DNA of 64,000 bases from Candidatus Rokuibacteriota bacterium (GCA_016188005.1 JACPIQ010000004.1:16650-80649); one strand, 5' to 3'; positions 40,913 through 52,205 are shown, numbered from the stretch's first letter. A program made the numbers and translations. The notes: generated by a model from the sequence alone, not told the origin.

Positions 40913-41740
40913 ATGGAGGAACGACCGAAGCCTCCCGGCCTCGTCTCTGACTGGACCACCTTGCGCGATGCCTACGAGGCGATGACGTGCGATTCCGGAC
41001 ACCGATGGGTATATCGAGGGCAACGAGACTCACAGTGGGGCCTTCGCTCAAGCCTTGAGCGCGCATTGACGCGCTTCCATCGTCCACTCGAGGATACGCC
41101 TTTCGTCGAACGTTGGCTGGTGGCTGAATTCAAGCGCCATGCCCATCGCTACAACACAGAGACACCCCACGACGATGACATCTTCCGCTGGCTGGCGCTG
41201 ATGCAGCATCACGGTGCGCCAACTCGATTACTCGACTTCAGCTACTCGTTCTACGTCGCGGCCTTCTTCGCGGTCGAGCGCGCCGGCCTTGGCGATCGCT
41301 GCGCCATCTGGGCGATCGACCAAGCGTGGTGTTGGGATCGCGCGAAGCAGCGGCTGCCCGGTCATCTCATTGGAGCGATTGAGCTCGATCCGACAAGAGG
41401 CAAGACGCCCGCAATTCAGACCAAGGTGCTTGAGAATCAAGTATGCGCAGTGATGCCAGACAATCCCTTCTTTCTCGACGAGCGACTGGCGGTTCAGCAA
41501 GGCGTGTTCCTAGTTCCGCTTGACGTCACGAAGTCATTCATGCACAACCTCTTCGGCTCAGCGGATCGGCACGAAGCCCCTGGCTACGTTCACAAGTTCG
41601 AGATTTGCGTGACTGAGGCATTCTTGCTTGGCGCGCTGTCCGACCTGAAGCGCATGAACATATCCCGGGTCAGCCTTTTTCCGGGACTCGACGGTCTTGC
41701 TGGGAGTCTAGGAGTGCGAATTGCCACTGATACCGCGTAA
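40913..41740 (+). CDS. FRG-domain protein, cassette cargo
   Basis: The 275-residue protein carries the FRG domain: WVYRGQRDSQWGLRSSLER near residue 33, then LMQHHGAPTRLLDFSYSFYVAAFFA at about residues 97-121, the pattern that names the family (F/Y-R-G). FRG proteins are frequent in defence islands and phage-related loci; their activity is not established. A GGGGAGAGTGAGCGG stretch precedes the ATG. GC content looks lower than in lspA and rluD, which suits a mobile cassette. The stop codon lies 28 bases before the first attC. Confidence 0.88.
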   Translation: MEERPKPPGLVSDWTTLRDAYEAMTCDSGHRWVYRGQRDSQWGLRSSLERALTRFHRPLEDTPFVERWLVAEFKRHAHRYNTETPHDDDIFRWLALMQHHGAPTRLLDFSYSFYVAAFFAVERAGLGDRCAIWAIDQAWCWDRAKQRLPGHLIGAIELDPTRGKTPAIQTKVLENQVCAVMPDNPFFLDERLAVQQGVFLVPLDVTKSFMHNLFGSADRHEAPGYVHKFEICVTEAFLLGALSDLKRMNISRVSLFPGLDGLAGSLGVRIATDTA

Positions 41741-41767
41741 CGTTCGTCGGGCTACTCAGTCAAGGCC

Positions 41768-41839
41768 GTCTGACGACACGTTCGACCGGACCGCTGGCTC
41801 GCGTTCGCTCGCCGCGGCCGGTCAACGTGGGCGTTGGGC
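41768..41839 (+). other. attC: attC recombination site A
   Basis: GTCTGAC (R'' box, one mismatch to RYYYAAC), five bases, GTTCGACCGG (L''), a central stem region, CCGGTCAAC (L'), six bases, GTTGGGC (R', exact GTTRRRY). L'' pairs with L' completely if one C after GTT is left extrahelical, the hallmark that sets attC strand choice. Length 72 bp is within the attC range. Confidence 0.75.
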
Positions 41840-41853
41840 CGGCAAGGGCGGAG

Positions 41854-42123
41854 CTACAGGTGCTCAAGGAGGCGGTCATACTGGGCGTGCGTGCCGATCC
41901 AGAACCACGTGATCTCCTCATCCTCCAGAAGCCCGACGGCACGGTATCCGAGGGTCACGCGGACCGAGTAAATGGGGTCGCGGTCGTGAACCTTCTTGAA
42001 GTGGAGGCTTGGATGTCGGGCGTCCTCGCGGAACAGCCGATAGGCCTTCCGAGCGAGTCCCCTGATCTCAGGTGGCAGCTCGCCATACGCCGCCCAGAAG
42101 CGCGGCGTCGCGCGAGATCTCAC
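41854..42123 (-). CDS. RelE/ParE-type toxin
   Basis: The 89-residue basic protein has the ParE/RelE fold signature: an N-terminal helix pair (FWAAYGELPPEIRGLARKAY), then HPSLHFKKVHDRDPIYSVRVTLGYRAVGLLEDEEITWFWIGTH, and a C-terminal helix (DRLLEHL). It overlaps the upstream antitoxin stop by four bases. The two lie on the strand opposite to the cassette direction, which occurs for toxin-antitoxin cassettes that carry their own promoter. The target, ribosome-bound mRNA or gyrase, cannot be told from the sequence. Confidence 0.85.
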   Translation of the reverse strand: MRSRATPRFWAAYGELPPEIRGLARKAYRLFREDARHPSLHFKKVHDRDPIYSVRVTLGYRAVGLLEDEEITWFWIGTHAQYDRLLEHL

Positions 42124-42338
42124 AGCTTGTCGGGGTCGAGTTCCGTCGCTCGGCCGGCTGAGCGCTCAACCCGGGCCTCGGCGGCGAGCTTGCTCAGAGC
42201 GTCCTGTGAGCTCGCGAACTGGCGCGCCCAGTGTTCGTCGTCCCGGAGCTCGTCGAGCAGCCACTGGGCGATCCGGTCCTGTTCGTCGGCCGGGAGCGTT
42301 GCGAGTTTGGCGATGGCAGCGTCCAGCGCTCGGGTCAT
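42120..42338 (-). CDS. Antitoxin of the RelE/ParE-type pair
   Basis: The ATG at 42338 gives a 72-residue acidic-helical protein (MTRALDAAIAKLATLPADEQDRIAQWLLDEL ... RATELDPDKL). The first 32 residues match the short antitoxin type that precedes HigB/RelE-like toxins, and the C-terminal tail probably wraps the toxin. An in-frame ATG 36 bases upstream lies too close to the attC to be a likely start. Coupling by four bases to the toxin confirms the pair. Confidence 0.8.
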   Translation of the reverse strand: MTRALDAAIAKLATLPADEQDRIAQWLLDELRDDEHWARQFASSQDALSKLAAEARVERSAGRATELDPDKL

Positions 42339-42368
42339 CAGACGCAGTATACAGTGCTCGGCGGCGCG

Positions 42369-42438
42369 GCCCAACCCCGCAGTGCACCGGCCCGGGGCTC
42401 GCGTTGCTCACCCCGGCCGCTGAGCGCCGGCGTTGGGC
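42369..42438 (+). other. attC: attC recombination site B
   Basis: GCCCAAC (R'', exact) at 42369-42375 and GTTGGGC (R', exact) at 42432-42438 are 56 bases apart and complementary to each other. L boxes (AGTGCACCGG and CCGCTGAGC) pair only partly, so this is the weakest of the three internally. It lies in the same orientation as sites A and C. Confidence 0.6.
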
Positions 42439-42464
42439 GCCGGGTCAAGTCAAGGGAGGCGTGA

Positions 42465-42736
42465 TTGCGCTTCGAATGGAATCCCCGCAAGGCGGCGGAG
42501 AACCTTGTCGGACACGGCGTCTCGTTCGAAGAAGCGGCAACGGTGTTCCGCGACGCCCTGTCAGCAACCGGCGCAGACCCCGACCGTTCTTTCGACGAAG
42601 AACGGTTCGTCACCTTCGGCATCTCAACCGGGGCCGCCTTCTGGCCGTCGCTCACACCGACCGTGGCGATACAATCAGGATCATCAGTGCGCGCCCAGCG
42701 ACACCAAGCGAAAGGAACATCTATGAAGAAAGCTAG
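42465..42736 (+). pseudogene. brnT: BrnT-family toxin with a frameshift
   Basis: A TTG start after GGGAGGC gives RFEWNPRKAAENLVGHGVSF and EEAATVFRDAL, the start of BrnT. After EERFVTFGIS the correct continuation (NRGRLLAVAHTDRGDTIRII, then SARPATPSERNIYEES) is in another frame, showing a one-base deletion at about 42625. The combined product would be about 90 residues, normal for BrnT (a RelE-fold ribonuclease). As read, the toxin is inactive unless the base is a sequencing error. Confidence 0.8.
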
Positions 42737-42985
42737 CCGAAGGGTGGTTGAGGATCTGCGACCCGAGTACAAGCGCTCCGACTTTGGGACGCCGGCTCGC
42801 GGCAAGTACGTACAGCGGGTCATTGAAGCCACGAATGTGGTCGTCCTCGATCCGAGGTTGCCAAGGCGTTTCCAAATGATCGCGCCGTCAATAGGGCGCT
42901 CCGCGGACTGCTTCGTGATCGCAAGCCCTCCGCTCGCCCAACTCCCCGTTCAACCCGGCCGCGCTGCGAGCGGCGCGCCGGTTAA
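42723..42985 (+). pseudogene. Antitoxin partner of BrnT, frameshifted
   Basis: The ATG overlaps the BrnT 3' end. The product begins MKKASRRVVEDLRPEYKRSD with FGTPARGKYVQRV, as in antitoxins that accompany BrnT-type toxins. At about 42853 the expected VAKAFPNDRAVNRALRGLLR follows in another frame, again a net one-base loss. The shifted frame ends at 42985. The annotated end follows the restored frame. Both members of this pair are thus broken at one base each. Confidence 0.65.
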
Positions 42986-42998
42986 CGGTGCGTTGGGC
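42936..42998 (+). other. attC: attC recombination site C
   Basis: GCCCAAC (R'', exact), five bases, GTTCAACCCGG (L''), a GC-rich central palindrome, CCGGTTAAC (L'), five bases, GTTGGGC (R', exact). L''/L' pair with an extrahelical C after GTT, as in site A and, from memory, in the aadA-type attC of class 1 integrons. Total 63 bp. It overlaps the 3' end of the decayed antitoxin frame. Confidence 0.8.
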
Positions 42999-43077
42999 CG
43001 CATCGCCAGTTCGACCGGGTGCAGTCCGGGGAGGTCGGTGGATGCAGTCACCCGCCCTTGTGATACCGTTCGGGTAT

Positions 43078-43320
43078 ATGGCTGACCCAGCGCGCGGACT
43101 CGAATCGAGTGCCCTGAAGCTCTCGCGCCGGGACCGCGGCCGCCTCGTGCAACGCCTCCTCTCCAGCCTCGATCAGGAAGCAGATGCGGGTGCTGACCAA
43201 CTGTGGCTTGAGGAGGCGGAGCGTCGCCTGGGCAGCTCAAGTCCGGAAAGGAGTGAAGGGGATCGCCCTGGTCCGCCTGCGGAGCGGGACGATCCGCCGG
43301 GCGGAAGTGCACCGGCATGA
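43078..43320 (+). pseudogene. Decayed addiction-module antitoxin
   Basis: ALKLSRRDRGRLVQRLLSSL with DQEADAGADQLWLEEAERRL is the core of the Unstab_antitox addiction-module family. The usual continuation (a short Gly/Lys segment then a toxin-binding helix) is absent; the frame instead runs into GSSSPERSEGDRPGPPAERD. Remnants resembling the missing part (QLKSGK, VKGIA) can be read in other frames at 43232-43262. It appears to be a fragment with no toxin beside it. Confidence 0.55.
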
Positions 43321-43361
43321 GGCGCCCGGCATCGGGAGGAAGGAGATGAAGCGCAAGCGCT

Positions 43362-43631
43362 ATGTCGACAAGACCTCGTAAGCCACGTCGTCGTCCGACG
43401 GTCAGGTTCGTGGTGTGCGTAGAGAACTCCGAGTGTCCAGCGTCGTTGGAGTTGCACAAGATCTATTGCGTCCTCCCCGATCGGGACGCGGCACGGGAGG
43501 GCGACCTCCGGATCGTGGACGCGAGCGGTGGGGACTATCTCTACCCAGGGGAATGGATCGACGCTGTTGAAGTCCCGCGTCGGGCCAGAGCCTCACTCCT
43601 TCGCCGGCCGGCTCGGCTTCGACCCGCATAG
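43362..43631 (+). CDS. Small conserved-looking hypothetical protein
   Basis: The 89-residue protein contains RPTVRFVVCVENSECPASLE, KIYCVLPDRDAAREGDLRIV and SGGDYLYPGEWIDAVEVP, a pattern I recall from small uncharacterised proteins in many genomes. The strong GGAGGAAGGAG lies about 16 bases upstream and better serves an 11-codon open frame at 43346, so translation of this gene may be coupled to that short leader. No toxin or antitoxin motif is evident. Confidence 0.6.
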   Translation: MSTRPRKPRRRPTVRFVVCVENSECPASLELHKIYCVLPDRDAAREGDLRIVDASGGDYLYPGEWIDAVEVPRRARASLLRRPARLRPA

Positions 43632-43740
43632 CGCTGGTTCGAGCCACGGTCAGCCGCGCCACCGTGCAGGTGCTCAATCTCCGTCGTCATGTCGCGGTCA
43701 GTCACGGGAGGCCCGGCTGGCGAGCTCGCGAGGACGGCCG

Positions 43741-44697
<957 letters not shown>

Positions 44698-44797
44698 TCA
44701 ACATGGCCGGGGCATGTTGACCGCGGGCGAGACGGTCGCATCAGCAACCGTTTCCCCAGCGGCCGGTGACCGTCGCGCCCCCTGGCACGCCGCGTGC

Positions 44798-44803
44798 TAG
44801 AAT
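44798..44803 (+). promoter_or_regulatory. Candidate -10 hexamer for glmU (near-leaderless)
   Basis: TAGAAT ends nine bases before the glmU ATG, with no ribosome-binding site between. The arrangement recurs before several other genes in the window. No convincing -35 is seen. Confidence 0.4.
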
Positions 44804-44812
44804 CGAGTTGCC

Positions 44813-46216
44813 ATGCCAGAGTTGACCGCGGTGATCCTCGCGGCCGGCGAGGCCAAGCGGATGCGATCGAGCCTCCCAAAGGTGCTGCACCCGCTCTGTG
44901 GCCGCCCCCTGATCTCCTATCCCGTGGCGGTGTGCCGGGCTCTGGGGGCGCGGGTGGTGGTCGTCGTGGGACGCGCCGCCGCCGAGGTGCGGGCCGCGGT
45001 CGGTGAGGCCGGCGACCTGACCTTCGTCGAGCAGAAGGACCGGCTCGGCACGGGGCACGCCGTGCTCCAGACGGCCGACGCCTGCGGGGGCGGCGAGGGG
45101 ACGCTCCTCGTGATCCCCGCCGACCAGCCGCTGCTCGGCGAGCCGACGCTGCGTCGCCTCGTGGAGCAGCATCGTGCCACCGGCGCCGCCGCCACCCTGC
45201 TCACGGCGGAGCTGGAGGATCCCACCGGCTACGGCCGGGTGATCCGCGAGGGCGGCCGGCCCATCGCCATCGTCGAGCACCGCGACGCGACGCCCGCGGA
45301 CCGCGCCATCCGCGAGATCGGCACCGCCGTGTACTGCTTCGAGGCGCCCGCCTTCTGGCCAGCGCTCGCGCAGGTGACGCCGCAGAACGACCAGGGCGAG
45401 TACTACCTCACCGACGTGATCGGGATCCTCCACCGCCAGGGCCGACGCATCGAGGCGGTGGTCGCGCCGGATGCGGTCGAATGCCTCGGCATCAACGACC
45501 GGAAGCAGCTCGCCGAGGTCGCGGCCATCCTTCGCCGACGCATCCTCGAGCGGCTCATGGCCGAGGGCGTCACCGTGCTGGACCCGGCCTCGACCTTCGT
45601 GGACGACGGCGTGCGGATCGGGGCCGACAGCGTGCTCTATCCCGGCGTCATCCTCGAGGGACAGACCGTCATCGGGCGCGACTGCGTGGTGGGGCCGGGC
45701 TGCCACGTGGTGTCGAGCCGGCTGGGCGATGGCGTCGCCCTCAAGCCCTACTGCGTGCTCACCGAGGCGCGCGTGGAGGACGGCGCTCAGCTCGGCCCCT
45801 TCTGCCACCTGCGCCCGCTCTCGCACGTGGGGCCCACGGCGAAGATCGGCAACTTCGTGGAGCTCAAGAAGTCGCGCATCGGCCGCGGGGCCAAGGTGCC
45901 GCACCTCTCGTACGTGGGAGACGCCACCGTGGGCGAGGGAGCCAATGTCGGCGCGGGCACGATCACCTGCAACTACGACGGCGTGAAGAAGCACGAGACG
46001 GTGATCGGCGACCGGGCCTTCATCGGCACCAACTCGAGCCTCGTGGCCCCGGTGACCATCGGCGAGGGCGCCTACGTGGCGGCGGGTTCGGTCATCACCA
46101 AGAACGTGCCGCCCGACGCGCTCGCCGTGGCGCGCGGCCGGCAGGAGCTGCGCGAGGGGTGGGCGGCCCGCCGCCGGGCGGCGCGCCCCCGCGAGACGCA
46201 GCCGCCCGAGGGCTAG
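44813..46216 (+). CDS. glmU: Bifunctional N-acetylglucosamine-1-phosphate uridyltransferase/glucosamine-1-phosphate acetyltransferase
   Basis: The 467-residue protein has the uridyltransferase domain (start LTAVILAAGEAKRM, QKDRLGTGHAV, GEYYLTDVI) and a left-handed beta-helix acetyltransferase domain (about residues 250-450; CHLRPLSHVGPTAKIGNFVE, GAGTITCNYDGVKKHETVIG). It makes UDP-GlcNAc for peptidoglycan and lipopolysaccharide. The nucleotide motif reads LAAGEAKRM where LAAGxGTRM is usual, a conservative-looking variant. glmS follows 39 bp downstream, so the two pathway steps are probably cotranscribed. Confidence 0.97.
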   Translation: MPELTAVILAAGEAKRMRSSLPKVLHPLCGRPLISYPVAVCRALGARVVVVVGRAAAEVRAAVGEAGDLTFVEQKDRLGTGHAVLQTADACGGGEGTLLVIPADQPLLGEPTLRRLVEQHRATGAAATLLTAELEDPTGYGRVIREGGRPIAIVEHRDATPADRAIREIGTAVYCFEAPAFWPALAQVTPQNDQGEYYLTDVIGILHRQGRRIEAVVAPDAVECLGINDRKQLAEVAAILRRRILERLMAEGVTVLDPASTFVDDGVRIGADSVLYPGVILEGQTVIGRDCVVGPGCHVVSSRLGDGVALKPYCVLTEARVEDGAQLGPFCHLRPLSHVGPTAKIGNFVELKKSRIGRGAKVPHLSYVGDATVGEGANVGAGTITCNYDGVKKHETVIGDRAFIGTNSSLVAPVTIGEGAYVAAGSVITKNVPPDALAVARGRQELREGWAARRRAARPRETQPPEG

Positions 46217-46255
46217 CACGATGCTCCACACCCCCCAGGCCGCGGCCTGCTAGCG

Positions 46256-48094
<1,839 letters not shown>

Positions 48095-48144
48095 GCCGCC
48101 GCCGCGGCGGGGCCGGCCGTTCCCCTGTGGTATCGTAGGTGCCC

Positions 48145-50337
48145 ATGCTCCGTCCGGACGCAAGCCGCGAGGCGATCCTCGGTCCCCTGAACCCGGTGCA
48201 GCGCGAAGCCGTGATGGCCACCCGGGGCCCGCTCCTCGTCCTGGCGGGCGCCGGCAGCGGCAAGACGCGCGTCATCGCCCACCGAATCGCCTATCTCCTC
48301 GGCGTCGAGGGGGTGCCGCCGCGCCACGTGCTGGCCGTCACGTTCACGAACAAGGCCGCCGAGGAGATGCGCCGGCGCGTCGAGGAGCTGGTCCTCCCCG
48401 CGGGGATCCGCCCGCCGCTCATCGCCACCTTCCACTCCACGTGCGTCCGGCTCCTGCGCGCCCACGCCTCGCGCGTGGGGCTCGCCCCATCCTTCGTGAT
48501 CTACGACGAGGAGGACCGGCTCACGCTGGTGCGGGAGGCCATGCGCGAGCTCGGGGTGGACGAGCGCGAACTCACGCCGGCGGCCGCCGTGCACCGCATC
48601 AGCCACGCCAAGAACCAGATGCTCCCGGTGGAGGAGGTGGAGCGTGTCGCGCGGACGCCGCGCGAGGAGCGCCTCGCGTCGCTCTACCGGCTCTACGAGG
48701 GCCGGCTGCGCGGGATCGGCGCGGTGGACTTCGACGACCTGCTCCTCCTGGGCGTCCGCCTCTTCGAGACCGCGCCGGACACGCTCGCCTGGTACCGGGA
48801 GCTCTGGCAGCACGTGCTCGTGGACGAGTACCAGGACACGAACCGCGCCCAGTACCGGATGGTGCGGCTCCTGACCCAGGAGCACCGCAACCTCTGCGTC
48901 GTGGGGGACCCCGACCAGTCCGTCTACCGCTGGCGCGGCGCGGATCTGCGGAACATCCTCGACTTCGAGAAGGACTTCCCGGACTGCCGCGTGGTGGCCC
49001 TCGAGCAGAACTACCGCTCCACGAAACGCATCCTCCGCATGGCCTCGGCGGTCATCGAGCACAACACGGCGCGCAAGGACAAGGGGCTCTGGACGGAGAA
49101 CGCGGAAGGGGAGGCGGCCACCGTCTACCGGGCCTGGGACGAGACCGAGGAGGCGGCCTTCGTGGCCCGCGCGATCCGCGACCTCCGCGGCCGGGGCGCG
49201 GAGTACCGCGACGTGGCGGTCTTCTACCGCACCAATGCCCAGTCGCGCGTGCTCGAGGACGCGCTCCGCCGCGCGAGCATCCCGCACCTGATCGTGGGCG
49301 GCGTGCGCTTCTACGAGCGGCGGGAGATCAAGGACGTGCTGGCCTACCTGCGCCTCGCCGTGAACCAGCGGGACGACGTCGCCTTCCGCCGGGCGGTGGC
49401 CGCGCCCTCCCGCGGCATCGGGCGGACGACGCTCGACCGTCTGGACGCGATGGCGCGCCGGAGCGGTATGGGCCTCCTGGCGGCCTGCGCCGAGCTGCCG
49501 CCGGAGATCGCGGCCAGGCCGCGGCAGGGGCTCCGGGACTTCGCGCGGCTCGCGGCCCGGCTCCAGGAGCGGCGGGCCGCGCTGCCCCTGCCGGCCTTCA
49601 TCGACGAGGTGCTGGGCAGTACCGGCTACCGGGCGGCGCTCAAGGCCGAGGGCACGGCGGAGGCCGACGCCCGCCTCGAGAACCTGGAGGAGCTGATCGC
49701 GGCCTCCGAGGAGTTCATCGCCGCCCGCGCGGCCGAGCCGGCGGGCGACGGCGCCCTGGAGGCCTTCCTCGACTCCATCGCGCTCGTGGCTGACACCGAC
49801 GAGATCTCGGACGACCCCACGGGGGTCACGCTCATGACGCTCCACTCGGCGAAGGGGCTCGAGTTCCCCGCCGTGTTCCTCACGGGCATGGAGGAGGGTG
49901 TCTTCCCGCACTCGCGCTCCATGAACGACCCGGACGAGCTCGAGGAGGAGCGGCGGCTCTGCTACGTGGGGCTCACCCGCGCCCGGGAGCGGCTCTTCCT
50001 CTCCTACGCGCTCCACCGGCGGCTGCATGGGTACGGGCTCGGCGAGCCGTCACGCTTCCTGCTGGAGATCCCGGAGGAGGCCGTGACGCTCCTCACCTCC
50101 CGGGCCGCCGAGCCGCGGATGCCAGCGCGCGCGACGGCCCTGGCGGCGCCGCCGGCCGAGCCCGACGAGGACCTGCCCTTCCGCGTGGGCGCCCGGCTCC
50201 GCCACGCGCGCTGGGGCGAGGGGCTCCTGGTGGGGATCGAGCGCGAGGGAGACGACGTGATCGCCACGGTGCACTTCGCCAGCGTCGGGCGCAAGCGCCT
50301 GTCCCTCCAGTACGCGCACCTCGAGGAGCTCGACTGA
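48145..50337 (+). CDS. pcrA: ATP-dependent DNA helicase PcrA/UvrD
   Basis: The 730-residue superfamily 1A helicase has Q motif LNPVQREAV, Walker A GAGSGKT (Lys40), VDEYQDTN (motif II), GDPDQSVYRWRGAD (motif III), LEQNYRST (motif IV) and TLHSAKGLEFPAVFLTGMEEG (motif V). The C-terminal 50 residues form the PcrA-type Tudor-like domain (VGARLRHARWGEGLLVGIE). It acts in repair and replication restart. The ATG at 48145 is preferred over a GTG six bases upstream; TATCGT eight bases before the ATG may be the -10. Confidence 0.95.
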   Translation: MLRPDASREAILGPLNPVQREAVMATRGPLLVLAGAGSGKTRVIAHRIAYLLGVEGVPPRHVLAVTFTNKAAEEMRRRVEELVLPAGIRPPLIATFHSTCVRLLRAHASRVGLAPSFVIYDEEDRLTLVREAMRELGVDERELTPAAAVHRISHAKNQMLPVEEVERVARTPREERLASLYRLYEGRLRGIGAVDFDDLLLLGVRLFETAPDTLAWYRELWQHVLVDEYQDTNRAQYRMVRLLTQEHRNLCVVGDPDQSVYRWRGADLRNILDFEKDFPDCRVVALEQNYRSTKRILRMASAVIEHNTARKDKGLWTENAEGEAATVYRAWDETEEAAFVARAIRDLRGRGAEYRDVAVFYRTNAQSRVLEDALRRASIPHLIVGGVRFYERREIKDVLAYLRLAVNQRDDVAFRRAVAAPSRGIGRTTLDRLDAMARRSGMGLLAACAELPPEIAARPRQGLRDFARLAARLQERRAALPLPAFIDEVLGSTGYRAALKAEGTAEADARLENLEELIAASEEFIAARAAEPAGDGALEAFLDSIALVADTDEISDDPTGVTLMTLHSAKGLEFPAVFLTGMEEGVFPHSRSMNDPDELEEERRLCYVGLTRARERLFLSYALHRRLHGYGLGEPSRFLLEIPEEAVTLLTSRAAEPRMPARATALAAPPAEPDEDLPFRVGARLRHARWGEGLLVGIEREGDDVIATVHFASVGRKRLSLQYAHLEELD

Positions 50338-50376
50338 TGCCGCGGGGCGGCCCCGCCGGCGCGCGAAGGGGCGAGC

Positions 50377-50676
50377 GTGAGTGAGCCGAAGATCTCGATC
50401 GAGCAGGTGGAGCACGTGGCGCGCCTGGCGCGACTCGAGCTCTCCGCCGCCGACAAGGAGCGGATGCGCCGCGAGCTGGACGCGATCCTCTCCTACATCG
50501 ACACGCTGCAGGCGCTCCCCACCGAGGGCGTGGAGCCGACCTCCCATGCCGTCCCGCTCATCAACGTGATGCGGGAGGACGAGCCCGAGCCCTCCTTCCC
50601 GCAGGCGGACATGCTGGCCAACGCCCCCGAGCCGAGCGGCGAAGCCTTCCGCGTGCCCCGGATCATCGAGGAGTAG
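50377..50676 (+). CDS. gatC: Asp-tRNA(Asn)/Glu-tRNA(Gln) amidotransferase subunit C
   Basis: The 99-residue protein starts with GTG and has the GatC pattern: VEHVARLARLELSAADKERM, ILSYIDTLQALPTEGVEPT, and a C-terminal RVPRIIEE. It is the small stabilising subunit of GatCAB. gatA follows three bases after the stop, and gatB 56 bases after gatA. The upstream leader is short and GC-rich. Confidence 0.95.
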   Translation: MSEPKISIEQVEHVARLARLELSAADKERMRRELDAILSYIDTLQALPTEGVEPTSHAVPLINVMREDEPEPSFPQADMLANAPEPSGEAFRVPRIIEE

Positions 50677-50679
50677 GCC

Positions 50680-52149
50680 ATGCTCACCCGCCTCACCATC
50701 GAGGAGCTGGGGGCGCGCTTCCGGCGCGGCGAAGCGACCCCGAGCCAGGCGGCGGCGGCGTACCTCGAGCGCATCGCCGCCCTCGACGGGCGGGTGAAAG
50801 CCTATCTCACGGTGACGCGGGACACGGCCCTCGGCCAGGCGGCGGCGGCCGACGCGCGCCTCGCGGCCGGCCGGCCGCTGTCGCCGCTCGACGGCGTGCC
50901 CGTCGCGGTCAAGGACCTGCTCTGCACACGTGGCATCCGGACGACGTGCGGCTCCCGGATCCTCGAGACCTTCGTGCCGCCCTATGACGCCACGGTGGTG
51001 GCCCGCCTCCGCGCGGCGGGCGCCGTCCTCCTCGGCAAGCTGAACATGGACGAGTTCGCCATGGGCTCTTCGACGGAGCACTCGGCCTTCTTCCCGACGC
51101 GGAACCCCTGGGACCTGGGCCGGGTGCCTGGCGGCTCCTCCGGCGGCTCGGCGGCGGCGGCCGCAGGCGATCTCGCGGCGGCGACGCTCGGGTCGGACAC
51201 CGGCGGCTCCATCCGGCAGCCAGCGGCCTTCTGCGGCGCCGTGGGGCTCAAGCCCACCTATGGGCGCGTGTCCCGCTACGGGCTCGTCGCCTTCGCCTCG
51301 TCGCTGGACCAGATCGGCCCCTTCGCGAAGACGGTGGCGGATGCGGCCCTCGTGCTCGGTGTCATCGCGGGCGCTGATCGCCGGGATTCGACCTCGGTGG
51401 ACGTCCCCGTGCCCGACTACCGGGCGGCCCTGGCGGGCGGCGTCGAGGGGCTCAGGGTCGGCATCCCCGCCGAGTACTTCATCGAAGGACTCGATCCCGA
51501 GGTGGAGGCGGCCGTGCAGACGGCGATCGCGGTGCTGCGCGGCCTCGGGGCCAAAACGGAGGGCGTGTCGCTGCCGCACACCCGCTACGGGCTGCCGGCC
51601 TACTACCTCATCGCTCCTGCCGAGGCCTCGTCCAACCTGGCGCGCTACGATGGCGTGAAGTACGGCCTCCGCGCGCCCGGCGGGCGCCACCTCGTCGAGA
51701 TGTACGGCCGGACGCGAGCGGCGGGTTTCGGGGCCGAGGTCAAGCGCCGGATCCTGCTCGGCGCCTACGCGCTGTCGGCGGGCTACTACGATGCCTACTA
51801 CGGCAAGGCCCAGCGCGTGCGGACGCTGATCCGCCGGGACTTCCAGCAGGCCTTCGAGCGTGTGGACGTGCTTGCAGCGCCCACAACACCCGGCGTGGCC
51901 TTCAGGCTCGGCGAGAAGACGGACCCGCTGCAGATGTACCTGAACGACATCCTCACCATCCCCGTGAACCTGGCGGGGCTCCCCGGGGTCTCCGTGCCTG
52001 CGGGCTTCACGCAGGCGGGGCTCCCCATCGGGCTGCAGCTCATCGGGCGGCCCTACGACGAGGCCACGGTGCTGCGGGCCGCCCACGCCTACCAGCAGGC
52101 CACCGAGTGGCATCGCCGGAAGCCACCGCTGGACCCGGCGCCCCGATGA
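50680..52149 (+). CDS. gatA: Asp-tRNA(Asn)/Glu-tRNA(Gln) amidotransferase subunit A
   Basis: The 489-residue amidase has the Ser-cisSer-Lys triad: Lys78 in VPVAVKDLL, Ser153 in GGSSGGS and Ser177 in [11 protein letters not shown]. It hydrolyses glutamine to supply ammonia for transamidation of misacylated tRNA. The presence of GatCAB implies the indirect route to Gln-tRNA and/or Asn-tRNA in this organism. No lesion is visible. Confidence 0.98.
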   Translation: MLTRLTIEELGARFRRGEATPSQAAAAYLERIAALDGRVKAYLTVTRDTALGQAAAADARLAAGRPLSPLDGVPVAVKDLLCTRGIRTTCGSRILETFVPPYDATVVARLRAAGAVLLGKLNMDEFAMGSSTEHSAFFPTRNPWDLGRVPGGSSGGSAAAAAGDLAAATLGSDTGGSIRQPAAFCGAVGLKPTYGRVSRYGLVAFASSLDQIGPFAKTVADAALVLGVIAGADRRDSTSVDVPVPDYRAALAGGVEGLRVGIPAEYFIEGLDPEVEAAVQTAIAVLRGLGAKTEGVSLPHTRYGLPAYYLIAPAEASSNLARYDGVKYGLRAPGGRHLVEMYGRTRAAGFGAEVKRRILLGAYALSAGYYDAYYGKAQRVRTLIRRDFQQAFERVDVLAAPTTPGVAFRLGEKTDPLQMYLNDILTIPVNLAGLPGVSVPAGFTQAGLPIGLQLIGRPYDEATVLRAAHAYQQATEWHRRKPPLDPAPR

Positions 52150-52205
52150 GCCCGTCAGGGCGAAGAGGCCGCACCGCCGCGTGAGCTCATCCACGTTCAG
52201 GCGAG

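Larger units (their letters stand above)
40872..43000 (+). mobile_element. Cluster of integron gene cassettes without integrase (CALIN)
   Basis: Three attC-like sites (41768-41839, 42369-42438, 42936-42998) separate three cargo blocks: an FRG-domain protein, a RelE/ParE-type toxin-antitoxin pair and a BrnT-type toxin-antitoxin pair. All three sites share the same right end GTTGGGC and face the same way. No intI gene or attI is visible between lspA and rluD. The left edge is taken from a near-match boundary at 40872 and is uncertain. Confidence 0.7.
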
